Below, piece by piece: positions 1 to 6,792 of a stretch of 6,884 nt of DNA. Source of the DNA: an uncultured Acetobacter sp. (GTDB taxonomy: Bacteria > Pseudomonadota > Alphaproteobacteria > Acetobacterales > Acetobacteraceae); the NCBI RefSeq assembly GCF_937875265.1, contig NZ_CALLXM010000201.1, forward strand, positions 1-6,884, in the 5' to 3' direction. The position numbers and the translations under genes are program-made. How positions within the stretch are numbered: position 1 is the first letter of the stretch; every line of letters begins with the position of its first letter. Below the pieces are notes generated by a model. The model was given only the letters and a program-made list of their open reading frames with translations. It did not search any database and was not told the origin of the DNA.

Positions 1-803
1 GCAGGCACAGGGTCGGGGTGCGGAATGTCACGGTCCATCAGGCAGGGGGCGGATGGATCATATGCTGCATCCGGGTCTCTCAGGCAGCCATCAGCTGTTC
101 GGGCAAGATCGGCACGGGCGTAATACGTCTCGGATGAGGCCACCTGCGTTGTGCTCTGTATGGGCACCGGTGCCCATTTGCCGCGAACAGCCACGCCCCC
201 GCCCAGATGCGGTGTAATGGAAGCGACGTAATTCACCGTCTCATCCGGCAGATGGCGGCCATTATTCAAATAGTCATCCACCCGGTCCGGCCCGGCATTA
301 TAGGCTGCCAGAAAGCCCGGCGCGCCGTAGCGGTCATACATCAGGCGAATATAGGCGGCACCGGCCTGAATATTGTCCTTCGGGTTATAAGGGTCTCCCC
401 CCAGACCATACTGGCTTTGCATGTCAGCATAGGTCGCGGGCATGAGCTGCATCAGCCCCATGGCCCCTGCTCCAGACGTTGTCAGTCCGCCGTTCAGATA
501 TTGTTTGCCGCCGGACTCCTGCTGCATGACAGCCCGGATCCAGGTGTCGGGGATGGCAAAGCGCTGGGCGGCATTGCGGATGTAAGGCCCCCACGGGTCT
601 TCCGCCGGGCCGGGCGCACGATAGGCCGGATGCGTTGTCTCGACAGTGCCCATGTCATAAATGGCGTCCGGGTCATAGGCGGCATTGGGGTCATAAACTG
701 CGTGATAAGACCCGGCCAGCGCAGGCAGAATACTGCCCGCCCCCAGCCCGAGAACAGTGACCAACACGCAAAATGGTTGTGCTTTTGTTGCTCGACTCCG
801 CAC
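1..803 (-). CDS. Secreted lytic transglycosylase, SLT domain (3' end cut by window edge)
   Basis: The product is a lytic murein transglycosylase, which cleaves the glycan strands of peptidoglycan in the periplasm. I translated 267 residues by hand from a GTG start at 803; an in-frame TAA lies directly upstream, and an AAGGGG ribosome binding site sits 6 nt before the GTG. Residues 1-30 form a signal peptide: basic start (MRSRATK), hydrophobic core, cleavage site PALA|GS. The SLT domain spans about residues 70-200. It contains the catalytic Glu96 in QQESGG, the family motif GAMGLMQLMP (113-122) and AAYNAGP (166-172), with HLPDETVNYV following (184-193). Asp-Pro-x-Ala-x-Tyr units occur before the domain (38-50) and again after it (243-250). 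The reading frame stays open to position 1, so the C-terminus is missing. The family call is firm; the subfamily and physiological role are not resolved. The gene diverges from the lactate permease. Confidence 0.9.
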   Translation of the reverse strand, partial: MRSRATKAQPFCVLVTVLGLGAGSILPALAGSYHAVYDPNAAYDPDAIYDMGTVETTHPAYRAPGPAEDPWGPYIRNAAQRFAIPDTWIRAVMQQESGGKQYLNGGLTTSGAGAMGLMQLMPATYADMQSQYGLGGDPYNPKDNIQAGAAYIRLMYDRYGAPGFLAAYNAGPDRVDDYLNNGRHLPDETVNYVASITPHLGGGVAVRGKWAPVPIQSTTQVASSETYYARADLARTADGCLRDPDAAYDPSAPCLMDRDIPHPDPVP

Positions 804-809
804 AGTTTA

Positions 810-815
810 CCCCTT
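810..815 (-). promoter_or_regulatory. Ribosome binding site for the transglycosylase gene
   Basis: On the minus strand AAGGGG lies 6 nt before GTG (803-801). It decides the start, because an in-frame TAA lies directly upstream of the GTG and the GTG is followed at once by a well-formed signal peptide. Confidence 0.7.
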
Positions 816-896
816 AAGCCCTGCGCGCCCGGCTTTGATCAGCCCGTCTGACACGCCTGTTTTACCTGATGTGCCAGCAGAAAAAACCTTGTCCTG

Positions 897-909
897 CCGG
901 TTCAACCGG
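897..909. repeat. 13-bp palindrome CCGGTT-C-AACCGG (possible operator)
   Basis: The two 6-base arms CCGGTT and AACCGG are perfect inverted repeats around a single C. It lies about 94 bp before the transglycosylase start and 183 bp before the permease ATG, where a regulator of either gene could bind. It does not match the TGGTnnnACCA core I associate with LldR/FadR-type GntR regulators. A palindrome this short can arise by chance. Confidence 0.3.
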
Positions 910-948
910 GATGATGCTGTTAAGATTACCATTATGTCATTTTAATGA

Positions 949-970
949 AAAAGGCTCTTCTCCGCCTTTT
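949..970. terminator. Weak hairpin, 7-bp stem with A/T ends
   Basis: AAAAGGC (949-955) pairs with GCCTTTT (964-970) around an 8-base loop. Read on the minus strand the stem ends in a T-run (GCCTTTTT), like a weak intrinsic terminator. On the plus strand it would lie in or upstream of the permease leader. No minus-strand gene upstream needs terminating, so it may be a leader structure, a terminator blocking antisense transcription, or chance. Confidence 0.25.
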
Positions 971-1092
971 CCTTCGGCCTGTCCTTCTCCCTGAGCACAT
1001 CACACTTAAACGTGAGTCAGTTTCTTTCAGAGTTGCACGTTACGCATAAGACCTTCCCATTTTGGGAATTAATCTTGTCGATAGAGACGATC

Positions 1093-2691
1093 ATGTTCAT
1101 TCAGCCTCTCGTGCCTGCTGGTCACTCTCTGGTTCTGTCTTTTCTGCTTGCGGCCTCCCCTATTCTCACCACACTGCTCCTGATGGGTGTGCTCCGGCGC
1201 CCCGCATGGCAGGCCACATTAGGTGGCCTGAGTGTTGGCGTGATTATGGCCATGACGGTCTGGGGGCTGCCTGCGTCACTGACAGTTGCCAGCATTAGTA
1301 ACGGGGTGATTTTTTCTTTCCTGCCCGTGATGTGGATTGCGCTTTCTGCGCTGTTCCTCTTCAACGTTGCGATGGGAAGCGGTCGGTTTGATGCCTTCCG
1401 CCAGTGGATTATTACCCACCTGCCCAATGACCGCCGGATTATGCTGGTGGTGCTGGGCTTCTGCTTCAGCGCAGCGCTGGAAGGCGTGGCCGGGTTTGGC
1501 ACACCGGTTGCCATTACCAGTGCCCTGCTGATCATGCTCGGCTTCCCCGCGCTGGAAGCCCTGACCTATGTGTTGATTTTCAATTCCGCCCCGGTCGCGT
1601 TTGGCGGGCTTGGTATTCCCATTACCGTTCTGGCCTCCATCACCGGGCTTCCGGCTGATACGCTGGGAGCAACCATTGGCCACCAGATTGCACCTTTTGC
1701 CTTTTTCATCCCGTTTTACGTGATGGTGCTTTATGCGGGCTGGTCCAGCCTGCGGCAGCTCTGGCCGGTGCTGGCGGTGGCAAGCGGCAGCTTTGCCCTG
1801 ACACTGGTGGTGGCCTCCAGCTGGATTACCTACAGCCTGACCAACGTGCTCTCCTCCTGCGTCTCCCTGCTGGCAACCATCATGTTTTTGAAAGTCTGGC
1901 AGCCCAAAGCAGACCCCGCGCACGCTATTGATGAAAGCATTCTGCGGCAGGCCCCCCGCAAGGCCGGGGACTGGAACGGCCCGCACTGGCAGGGCTGGAT
2001 TCCGTGGATTACCGTCGTGCTGGTGGTGATTATCTGGGATTCCCTACACATTGCCAAAATTGGCGCGCTGCCCATTAAATGGCCGGGGCTGGACCATCAG
2101 GTCTTTATCTCACTGTATCAGAAACCCTATGCGGCAGTCTGGAACTTTGAGCCTCTGGGCACTGGCACGGCCATTCTGGTTTCTGCCCTGCTCACGGCCC
2201 TGTTCACCCGCCTTGCCCCCCGCAGGATCTGGGCGGCACTGGTTACCACAGCACGGCAGGGCTGGCTGGCCGTTGTAACGGTTGCGCTGACCATCGGGCT
2301 GGCGTTTCTGATGAACTATTCCGGCATGACCTACACGCTGGGGTTTGCAGTCGCTTCTACCGGCGTCCTGTTCCCGTTCGTTTCGGTTTTCCTTGGGTGG
2401 ATTGCAGTGTTTTTGACAGGCAGCGACACGTCCGGCAACGCACTGTTCGGCAACCTGCAGGTGGCAGCTGCACACCAGCTTTCTCTGGACCCTGTGGTGT
2501 TTGCCTCCGCCAACTCTTCTGGCGGTGTGATGGGGAAAATGATTTCCCCGCAGAACATCACGACTGGCGTGGCCGTAACCTCCCTGAAAGGACAGGAAGG
2601 CATTGTGCTGGCCCGCACCTTTAAACACAGCCTGTTCCTGACCATCTGCCTTGGAATTATGGTGGTGGTGCAGCAGTTTGTGATGCGTTAG
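1093..2691 (+). CDS. lldP: L-lactate permease (LctP/LldP family)
   Basis: The product is an inner-membrane lactate importer (family role: proton-coupled uptake of lactate, also glycolate). From ATG 1093 it has 532 residues, close to the roughly 550 of E. coli LldP. It is very hydrophobic throughout, with many membrane segments. Conserved family blocks are visible: an N-terminal PAGHSLVLSFLLAASPIL similar to the start of LldP, GFCFSAALEGVAGFG (about 122-136), FNSAPVAFGGLGIP (about 163-176), FLTGSDTSGNALF (440-452) and GGVMGKMISPQ (477-487). The frame also extends upstream to GTG 1012, adding 27 residues. I prefer 1093 because alignment to LldP begins there, a GAGA-like site lies just before the ATG, and GTG 1012 has no ribosome binding site. 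No lactate dehydrogenase gene or lactate regulator is adjacent in the window. The gene converges on the TonB receptor gene and the two share a terminator. Confidence 0.93.
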   Translation: MFIQPLVPAGHSLVLSFLLAASPILTTLLLMGVLRRPAWQATLGGLSVGVIMAMTVWGLPASLTVASISNGVIFSFLPVMWIALSALFLFNVAMGSGRFDAFRQWIITHLPNDRRIMLVVLGFCFSAALEGVAGFGTPVAITSALLIMLGFPALEALTYVLIFNSAPVAFGGLGIPITVLASITGLPADTLGATIGHQIAPFAFFIPFYVMVLYAGWSSLRQLWPVLAVASGSFALTLVVASSWITYSLTNVLSSCVSLLATIMFLKVWQPKADPAHAIDESILRQAPRKAGDWNGPHWQGWIPWITVVLVVIIWDSLHIAKIGALPIKWPGLDHQVFISLYQKPYAAVWNFEPLGTGTAILVSALLTALFTRLAPRRIWAALVTTARQGWLAVVTVALTIGLAFLMNYSGMTYTLGFAVASTGVLFPFVSVFLGWIAVFLTGSDTSGNALFGNLQVAAAHQLSLDPVVFASANSSGGVMGKMISPQNITTGVAVTSLKGQEGIVLARTFKHSLFLTICLGIMVVVQQFVMR

Positions 2692-2764
2692 TCAGCAGGC
2701 GTTTTGCATTGGTTTTTTCTGAAGACGAATAAGAAACTAACCTGAATATAAATACTGCATGTAT

Positions 2765-2797
2765 AAAAAGATCATCCTCTTACAGGATGATCTTTTT
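2765..2797. terminator. Bidirectional intrinsic terminator, 14-bp perfect stem
   Basis: AAAAAGATCATCCT (2765-2778) is perfectly complementary to AGGATGATCTTTTT (2784-2797) around a CTTAC loop. Because the stem ends in A5/T5, either strand reads as a hairpin followed by a U-run. It lies 73 bases after the permease stop and 37 bases after the end of the receptor gene, so it can end transcription of both convergent genes. Confidence 0.9.
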
Positions 2798-2834
2798 CAC
2801 ATCTAAACTTGTGTCGCACAACAGGACTTAACTT

Positions 2835-5800
2835 TTAAAACTCGACGCCTGCCTGAACCTGAAAATTCCGGCCGATAATCGCATCCCAGTAACGATTTGT
2901 GCTTCCCTGATACGGATACTGCGGCTTAGCATCAAATACGTTATTCATCACAAAGCTAACATTATAGCGCTTGGCGAATGTGTAACCAATTGTGGTATTA
3001 AACATGAAATACTGCTTCATGGTATTATTCGGGTATACTCCATTAGCCACCTGAAGCTGATATTTTGCCTTCCCGTAATACATCATCTGCCACTGCACAA
3101 ACAGTGGGCCACGCAGATAATTAAAATTGGCCGTAAAATTATCTCGCAAATCGCTACTCGTTCCCAGATATTCATACTGGCTGCTTAAAACTGTACCTTT
3201 ATGTATAAAACCATGTTTGTAATTGACAGTTGTCTGAATAGACCCGTCATTATCCGACAGACCAAGACGAGAGAGCGGCATAAAATATGCCAGATGTGCC
3301 TGAAGGCCACGATAGTGTTCCGTGCCAACGTTAAACAGCCCTTCTTTAAACCCTTCGTTGATCTGCCCGTTACTGTCACGACTGAAAGCATTGCAATACT
3401 GGCTATTCGGGTAATCACCTGAATCATAGCAAGCTGCCATGATAGTCGTTAAACCAAGACTGGCTATTTCATTTTTAACACGCACATCATACAGGTCTGC
3501 TCCAAGGGTAAGCCCCGTTACCCAACGGGGCTGAAAAGAGGCCCCAGCTGTAAATTGCTTGGACTGCTCGTTTTTCAAATTAGAATTCCCACCAGTCAGG
3601 CCTTTGATAGTAAATTTATTAAAATTTGACTGGAAATTTTCCGGGATTTTCGCGTTACGGCAGTTTGCTAAACGTACAGCCGGATTAGGACCGGAATTGA
3701 CTGCCGTTACATCACAGGGGTCTGTTCCAGAATCAAACGTCGTACTTTCCGGAGAATATAATTCTGAAACAGAGGGCGCACGAAAGGAGGTTGTATAGTT
3801 CCCGTGAAAGACAATATCACGAACAGGTGCATAGCTACCGCCGCCAGAATATGCCCAGAACCCTCCATTCGCGCTATTATTCACATAACGGCCAGACCCT
3901 GTTGCCGTCAAAGCGTAAACACCTGGAATATTCATCTGAGGTGAAACCAGTGGAATCATGGTTTCACCATAGGCTTCATTAGTGTGGTAAGCACCACCAC
4001 TGTTCTGTATTGGAGCCGAGTTCCCATACTGCTGATAAGTACCGTCAGGCATAAGCTGCCCGCGATAGAAATTCCCGGCATTAAAGTTCATTCCTTCATA
4101 CCGGTGCTCATACCCTATATCATAGGTCCAGTCACCGGCAGGAAGTTTTACAACCGTACTCCGAACATCCGCATTAAAATCCCACTGCTGGTTAATCGAT
4201 TTTGTCCGGGCATCAGTCTGAATATAACGGGACGCGCTTCCACTGGCCTGATTAACGCCAAAGGGGTTGAGTGGGGAGCAGGTGGCGTTGAGAGAGGGAT
4301 AGGCCGCATTGGTATGGTCGGGTGCACAGACAATATTTCCTGAAGGCTCCTGTACTGCATTCAGAGAATTAATATAGTTTTGCGTCAGCATAACCCGCTG
4401 AGTTGTGGAGGAACGGTACTGGCCGTATTCGGCACTCCCTTTCCACTCAAACTTGCGCCCGGCAAAATGGAAATCACCCTGAAAACCACCTACAAACCGG
4501 AACAAATTAGTATCAGTCGTATATTTACCGGTATAATAGTCTGTATTCGCGCGGGCCATATAGAATTTATCTGTAGGCAGGCCTGCGGCTGCAAGATTAT
4601 TTTTAATAGTCGCCTGTTCTGCAGATGTCAGGAAAGGATTATCCGTACTGAGTTCCAATGCGCCATTAGGATTACCCACATTCGTCATGGCATTATTAAA
4701 CATCTGCGTATTATAATACGGCTGTGCAGCCATATTGGAGACAGAAGACCTTACATACCAGCCCTCAAAAGAAGCCCTGAGATGGTCTGTAATATCGTAA
4801 TGGCCCAGCATTGTCAGATTCAGGCGTTGTTGATTTGTAATCAGGTTCTCATAATTTGAGATTGGGAAACCATTGCTGCTGCCCTTTTTCCCTACCGCAG
4901 TAATACCATCACCTGTCAGTTTTCCGTAGCTGAGTGGCACCAGGGATTTCCCATCCTGACTGAAAACCAGAGGCTGACCATCAGCATTTGTGATAGCTGT
5001 TCCAATATTCTGGCCCTTGTAGTTGGGGTAATCATATAAATCACCTGACATGGAGGGAACACCAGCTGTGGTAAACGGAAGGTAATACCGCCCGCCTCGC
5101 CCCAGCTCATACCCGCTTCCGCTGGCATTACGCACGTACTGTAGCCGATCATCTCCCGCACCTCTCCAGTTAGCGCGGTCCGCCGTGGTCATACCAAAGA
5201 CCTGATTGTATTCCGTATCAAAAACAATGGTGCCACGATCATGGTCAAAATGACGCCCAACTTTACCTGCCAGGCGATAATTGATGCCATCCTGCCGCTG
5301 ACTGAACCCCGTCTGACCCTCTAGCTTTGCACCTTGATAATCATCATCAAGCGTAAAGTTCTGAACACCGGCGATTGCGTCCGATCCATAAACTGGCCCC
5401 CCGGACCCAACAACGGTTTCAACTTTTTTGATCAGAAGAGAGGGAATATTTGAAATATCAACCGGTGTTCCCTGCACTGCCCCAGTGAGAGACGCCGTTG
5501 CAGAAGAGACAAACCGGCGACCGTTGACCAGCGTCAGCGTACGCTGACTACCCAGGTCCAGCAGGTCACCATACGTTTGTCCGGCGCCAAATGCCCCGCT
5601 CTGTGAACCAATTGTACTATTATCCGGCACACCATAATTTGGATTTTCCCGCATTAGCGCCAGACCGAGGTTGGTATACCCACGAGCTTGAATCTGCTTC
5701 GCGTCCAGATCCATAGTCGCCATGGTGTTGGTCAGGCGGTTCTGCAGAAGATGAGAACCCGTAACAGTGACGTGCTCTGTATTAGATTCCGTGCCCGCAT

Positions 5801-6140
5801 CAACACTTGCTGATTGCTTGATGACTTTGGAAGCAACCGATTGCTGATCAGATGCAGCTGCCGTTGAACGCGCTGCTGCTGTCGCTGCACCCCCTTCTGC
5901 ATGCGCAGAGAGCGCTCCAGAAGCAGTCGGCTTTGAAGTCGTTGATTTAGGATGGGATTTTTTCGCTTTCCCCGATGTTTCTGTTGTAAGCTCCGTGCTC
6001 GTTTGCGCATCTGCAACATTGGTGATTACGGACATACCAACAGTCAAAATTGGTAAAGCGTACAGAAGTGGAAAAGACTGAGAAACACGGCCTTTTTTAA
6101 GCGGCCCATGCTTTGCGAATTTGCGATGTTGATACATCAT
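2835..6140 (-). CDS. TonB-dependent outer-membrane receptor, about 1100 residues, ligand unknown
   Basis: This is an outer-membrane active transporter powered by TonB. I chose ATG 6140 (1101 residues), with a GGGA site 9 nt upstream; an in-frame TTG at 6155 would add five residues. A signal peptide spans about residues 1-45 (LYALPILTVGMSV, then VADA|QT). Next comes a low-complexity Ala/Ser/Thr/Lys segment (about 46-120), then the plug, starting at EHVTVTG (122-128), with TLVNGRRFV (202-210) and GPVYGSDAIAGVQNF (248-262). The rest is a beta-barrel ending in Phe (QVQAGVEF), as usual for outer-membrane proteins. It has only six cysteines, in three close pairs: 605/621, 809/827 and 904/916. The plug motifs and cysteine-bearing loops resemble the large receptors common in sphingomonads and xanthomonads; substrates in that group vary, so I assign none. 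No tonB, exbB, exbD or fecI/R gene is adjacent. The gene is more AT-rich than both neighbours. No frameshift or stop breaks it. Confidence 0.93.
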   Translation of the reverse strand: MMYQHRKFAKHGPLKKGRVSQSFPLLYALPILTVGMSVITNVADAQTSTELTTETSGKAKKSHPKSTTSKPTASGALSAHAEGGAATAAARSTAAASDQQSVASKVIKQSASVDAGTESNTEHVTVTGSHLLQNRLTNTMATMDLDAKQIQARGYTNLGLALMRENPNYGVPDNSTIGSQSGAFGAGQTYGDLLDLGSQRTLTLVNGRRFVSSATASLTGAVQGTPVDISNIPSLLIKKVETVVGSGGPVYGSDAIAGVQNFTLDDDYQGAKLEGQTGFSQRQDGINYRLAGKVGRHFDHDRGTIVFDTEYNQVFGMTTADRANWRGAGDDRLQYVRNASGSGYELGRGGRYYLPFTTAGVPSMSGDLYDYPNYKGQNIGTAITNADGQPLVFSQDGKSLVPLSYGKLTGDGITAVGKKGSSNGFPISNYENLITNQQRLNLTMLGHYDITDHLRASFEGWYVRSSVSNMAAQPYYNTQMFNNAMTNVGNPNGALELSTDNPFLTSAEQATIKNNLAAAGLPTDKFYMARANTDYYTGKYTTDTNLFRFVGGFQGDFHFAGRKFEWKGSAEYGQYRSSTTQRVMLTQNYINSLNAVQEPSGNIVCAPDHTNAAYPSLNATCSPLNPFGVNQASGSASRYIQTDARTKSINQQWDFNADVRSTVVKLPAGDWTYDIGYEHRYEGMNFNAGNFYRGQLMPDGTYQQYGNSAPIQNSGGAYHTNEAYGETMIPLVSPQMNIPGVYALTATGSGRYVNNSANGGFWAYSGGGSYAPVRDIVFHGNYTTSFRAPSVSELYSPESTTFDSGTDPCDVTAVNSGPNPAVRLANCRNAKIPENFQSNFNKFTIKGLTGGNSNLKNEQSKQFTAGASFQPRWVTGLTLGADLYDVRVKNEIASLGLTTIMAACYDSGDYPNSQYCNAFSRDSNGQINEGFKEGLFNVGTEHYRGLQAHLAYFMPLSRLGLSDNDGSIQTTVNYKHGFIHKGTVLSSQYEYLGTSSDLRDNFTANFNYLRGPLFVQWQMMYYGKAKYQLQVANGVYPNNTMKQYFMFNTTIGYTFAKRYNVSFVMNNVFDAKPQYPYQGSTNRYWDAIIGRNFQVQAGVEF

Positions 6141-6173
6141 CGAATCTGATCCCAACGCAGAAGATGAAATTAT

Positions 6174-6199
6174 TCTTAATAAACTGTAATTTATTAAGA
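6174..6199. repeat. AT-rich inverted repeat in the receptor leader
   Basis: TCTTAATAAA (6174-6183) and TTTATTAAGA (6190-6199) are perfect 10-base inverted repeats around CTGTAA. The element lies 33 bases before the receptor ATG, upstream of the ribosome binding site. It could be an operator for a dimeric repressor or a leader hairpin. It does not look like a Fur box and is not followed by a T-run typical of a terminator. The surrounding AT-richness raises the odds of chance, but a 10-base perfect match is notable. Confidence 0.45.
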
Positions 6200-6282
6200 C
6201 CCCATTTTCTCGTCAGATCGAAACCTCTAAATACGAATTCGCAATATTTTGCATAAAAATGATACTTTTTTGACACAGTTCT

Positions 6283-6311
6283 TTTATATCGACGCATACA
6301 TGCCGCGCATG
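6283..6311 (-). promoter_or_regulatory. Candidate receptor promoter with inverted repeat at the -35 position
   Basis: On the minus strand TATAAA (6288-6283) is a reasonable -10 hexamer. No good -35 hexamer precedes it. Instead, CATGC-GCG-GCATG, a 5-base inverted repeat read on the minus strand at 6311-6299, sits where the -35 would be. That layout could fit an activator-dependent promoter and would give a leader of roughly 135 bases. A second candidate -10 (TATTTA) lies nearer the gene, around 6230. The assignment is inference from spacing only. Confidence 0.3.
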
Positions 6312-6366
6312 ACATGCCCCGAAAGCATACCTCGCTGTTTTAAGAAATTTGTGCTGCTCGGAAACT

Positions 6367-6405
6367 AAAAAACCGGGAAAGCCATCAGGCAATCCCGGTT
6401 TTTTT
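6367..6405. terminator. Bidirectional intrinsic terminator, 12-bp stem plus inner 3-bp stem
   Basis: AAAAAACCGGGA (6367-6378) pairs perfectly with TCCCGGTTTTTT (6393-6404). Inside, after a symmetric AA/AA internal loop, GCC pairs with GGC around ATCA. The A-run and T-run at the ends let either strand work as a terminator. It lies 22 bases after the ABM gene stop on the minus strand and therefore ends that transcript before the receptor promoter region. Confidence 0.9.
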
Positions 6406-6426
6406 AAGCTCTGATGTCTGAACGGA

Positions 6427-6729
6427 TCAGCCTTCAGAAATTGGCTTCAGCACATGCACGGCAGGCGGTGCGGCCAGAAGGTCCTTCACGTTGTCAATCA
6501 TGACCTTGAAGTGCGGGGTTTCCATATGCTCTTCAAGGCTCTTGCGGCTGGCCCAGCGTTCCACAAAAATCAGCGTCTGTGCGTCATCCTGATCCTGCTG
6601 CGGCACGTAGGAGATGTTGCCAGCTTCCTTAAGGGTCGGCGCGATGCAGGCATGCATGGCCGCGGCAACTTTCTGCTCTGCACCCGGTTTGGCTTTCAGC
6701 ACGGCAACAACTGTAATTTCTTCACTCAT
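6427..6729 (-). CDS. ABM-domain protein, putative quinol monooxygenase (YgiN-like)
   Basis: This is a 100-residue protein consisting of a single antibiotic-biosynthesis-monooxygenase domain, the usual size for the family. Such proteins are small cytoplasmic ferredoxin-like dimers; some, like E. coli YgiN, act on quinols, but most have no proven substrate. Visible family features are the first strand ITVVAVLKAKPG (5-16), GNISYV (37-42), FVERWAS (55-61) followed by an EEHMETPHF block (66-74) with His68 and His73, and a short C-terminal strand VHVLKP (91-96). The ATG at 6729 has an AAGGA site 9 nt upstream. A strong terminator follows. The gene lies 63 bases after the glycine-rich gene on the same strand and may share its transcript, although a hairpin between them could separate them. 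The family is clear; the reaction is not known from the sequence. Confidence 0.88.
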   Translation of the reverse strand: MSEEITVVAVLKAKPGAEQKVAAAMHACIAPTLKEAGNISYVPQQDQDDAQTLIFVERWASRKSLEEHMETPHFKVMIDNVKDLLAAPPAVHVLKPISEG

Positions 6730-6764
6730 GTTTTTTTATCCTTCACTCAGATACTTTTAAAACA

Positions 6765-6789
6765 GGGCCGGAAGGGGCGACCCTTGCCC
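6765..6789 (-). terminator. Possible weak terminator or attenuator between the glycine-rich gene and the ABM gene
   Basis: Read on the minus strand, GGGC-AAGGG pairs with CCCTT and GCCC around a TCGC loop, with a 3-base CCG bulge in the right arm. TGTTTT follows. This could end transcription of the upstream gene, or let only part of it read through into the ABM gene. The T-run is short and interrupted, so strength is uncertain. Confidence 0.45.
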
Positions 6790-6792
6790 GTC

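Larger units (their letters stand above)
804..1092. other. Divergent intergenic region between transglycosylase and lactate permease genes
   Basis: This 289-base stretch should hold the promoters of both divergent genes. I see no gene in it: the open frames here lack ribosome binding sites and resemble no known protein. It contains a 13-base palindrome (897-909), an AT-rich patch around 920-952, a small hairpin (949-970) and a pyrimidine-rich tract up to about 993. A possible plus-strand -35 element is TTGCAC at 1035-1040, but no convincing -10 hexamer follows at the usual distance, so I do not call a specific promoter. Confidence 0.5.
6141..6366. other. AT-rich upstream region of the receptor gene
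   Basis: This 226-base stretch holds the leader and presumed promoter of the receptor gene, including the two inverted repeats listed separately. The minus-strand open frame through 6097-6315 overlaps the receptor start in another frame, has no ribosome binding site and resembles nothing, so I do not call it a gene. I see no riboswitch consensus, such as a cobalamin box, and no tRNA. Confidence 0.5.

Noticed and set aside
207..851. Plus-strand 214-residue open frame
   Set aside because: It lies opposite the transglycosylase, whose minus-strand frame has a signal peptide and catalytic motifs. The plus-strand translation resembles nothing and has no ribosome binding site.
1276..1986. Minus-strand 236-residue open frame inside the permease gene
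   Set aside because: Its composition (many His, Gln, Gly, Asn) is typical of the reverse complement of a hydrophobic membrane-protein gene. The plus-strand frame carries the clear LctP motifs.
3783..3982. Near-perfect ribosome binding site AAAGGAGG on the plus strand followed by a TTG open frame of 63 residues
   Set aside because: The site abuts the TTG with no spacer, the nearby GTG is out of frame, and the bases are explained by the receptor's coding sequence on the other strand (TTSFRAPS). Coincidence is the simplest reading.
4380..4859. Plus-strand 159-residue open frame antisense to the receptor
   Set aside because: No recognisable domain and no supporting ribosome binding site. The opposite strand encodes a continuous receptor barrel.
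6097..6315. Minus-strand 72-residue open frame overlapping the receptor start
   Set aside because: It has no ribosome binding site, overlaps the receptor signal peptide in another frame, and its Lys/Phe/Asn-rich sequence reflects AT-rich leader DNA.
6141..6366. Riboswitch or Fur-regulated leader before the receptor
   Set aside because: I looked for a cobalamin-box type consensus and a GATAAT-type Fur box and found neither. The palindromes present do not match them.
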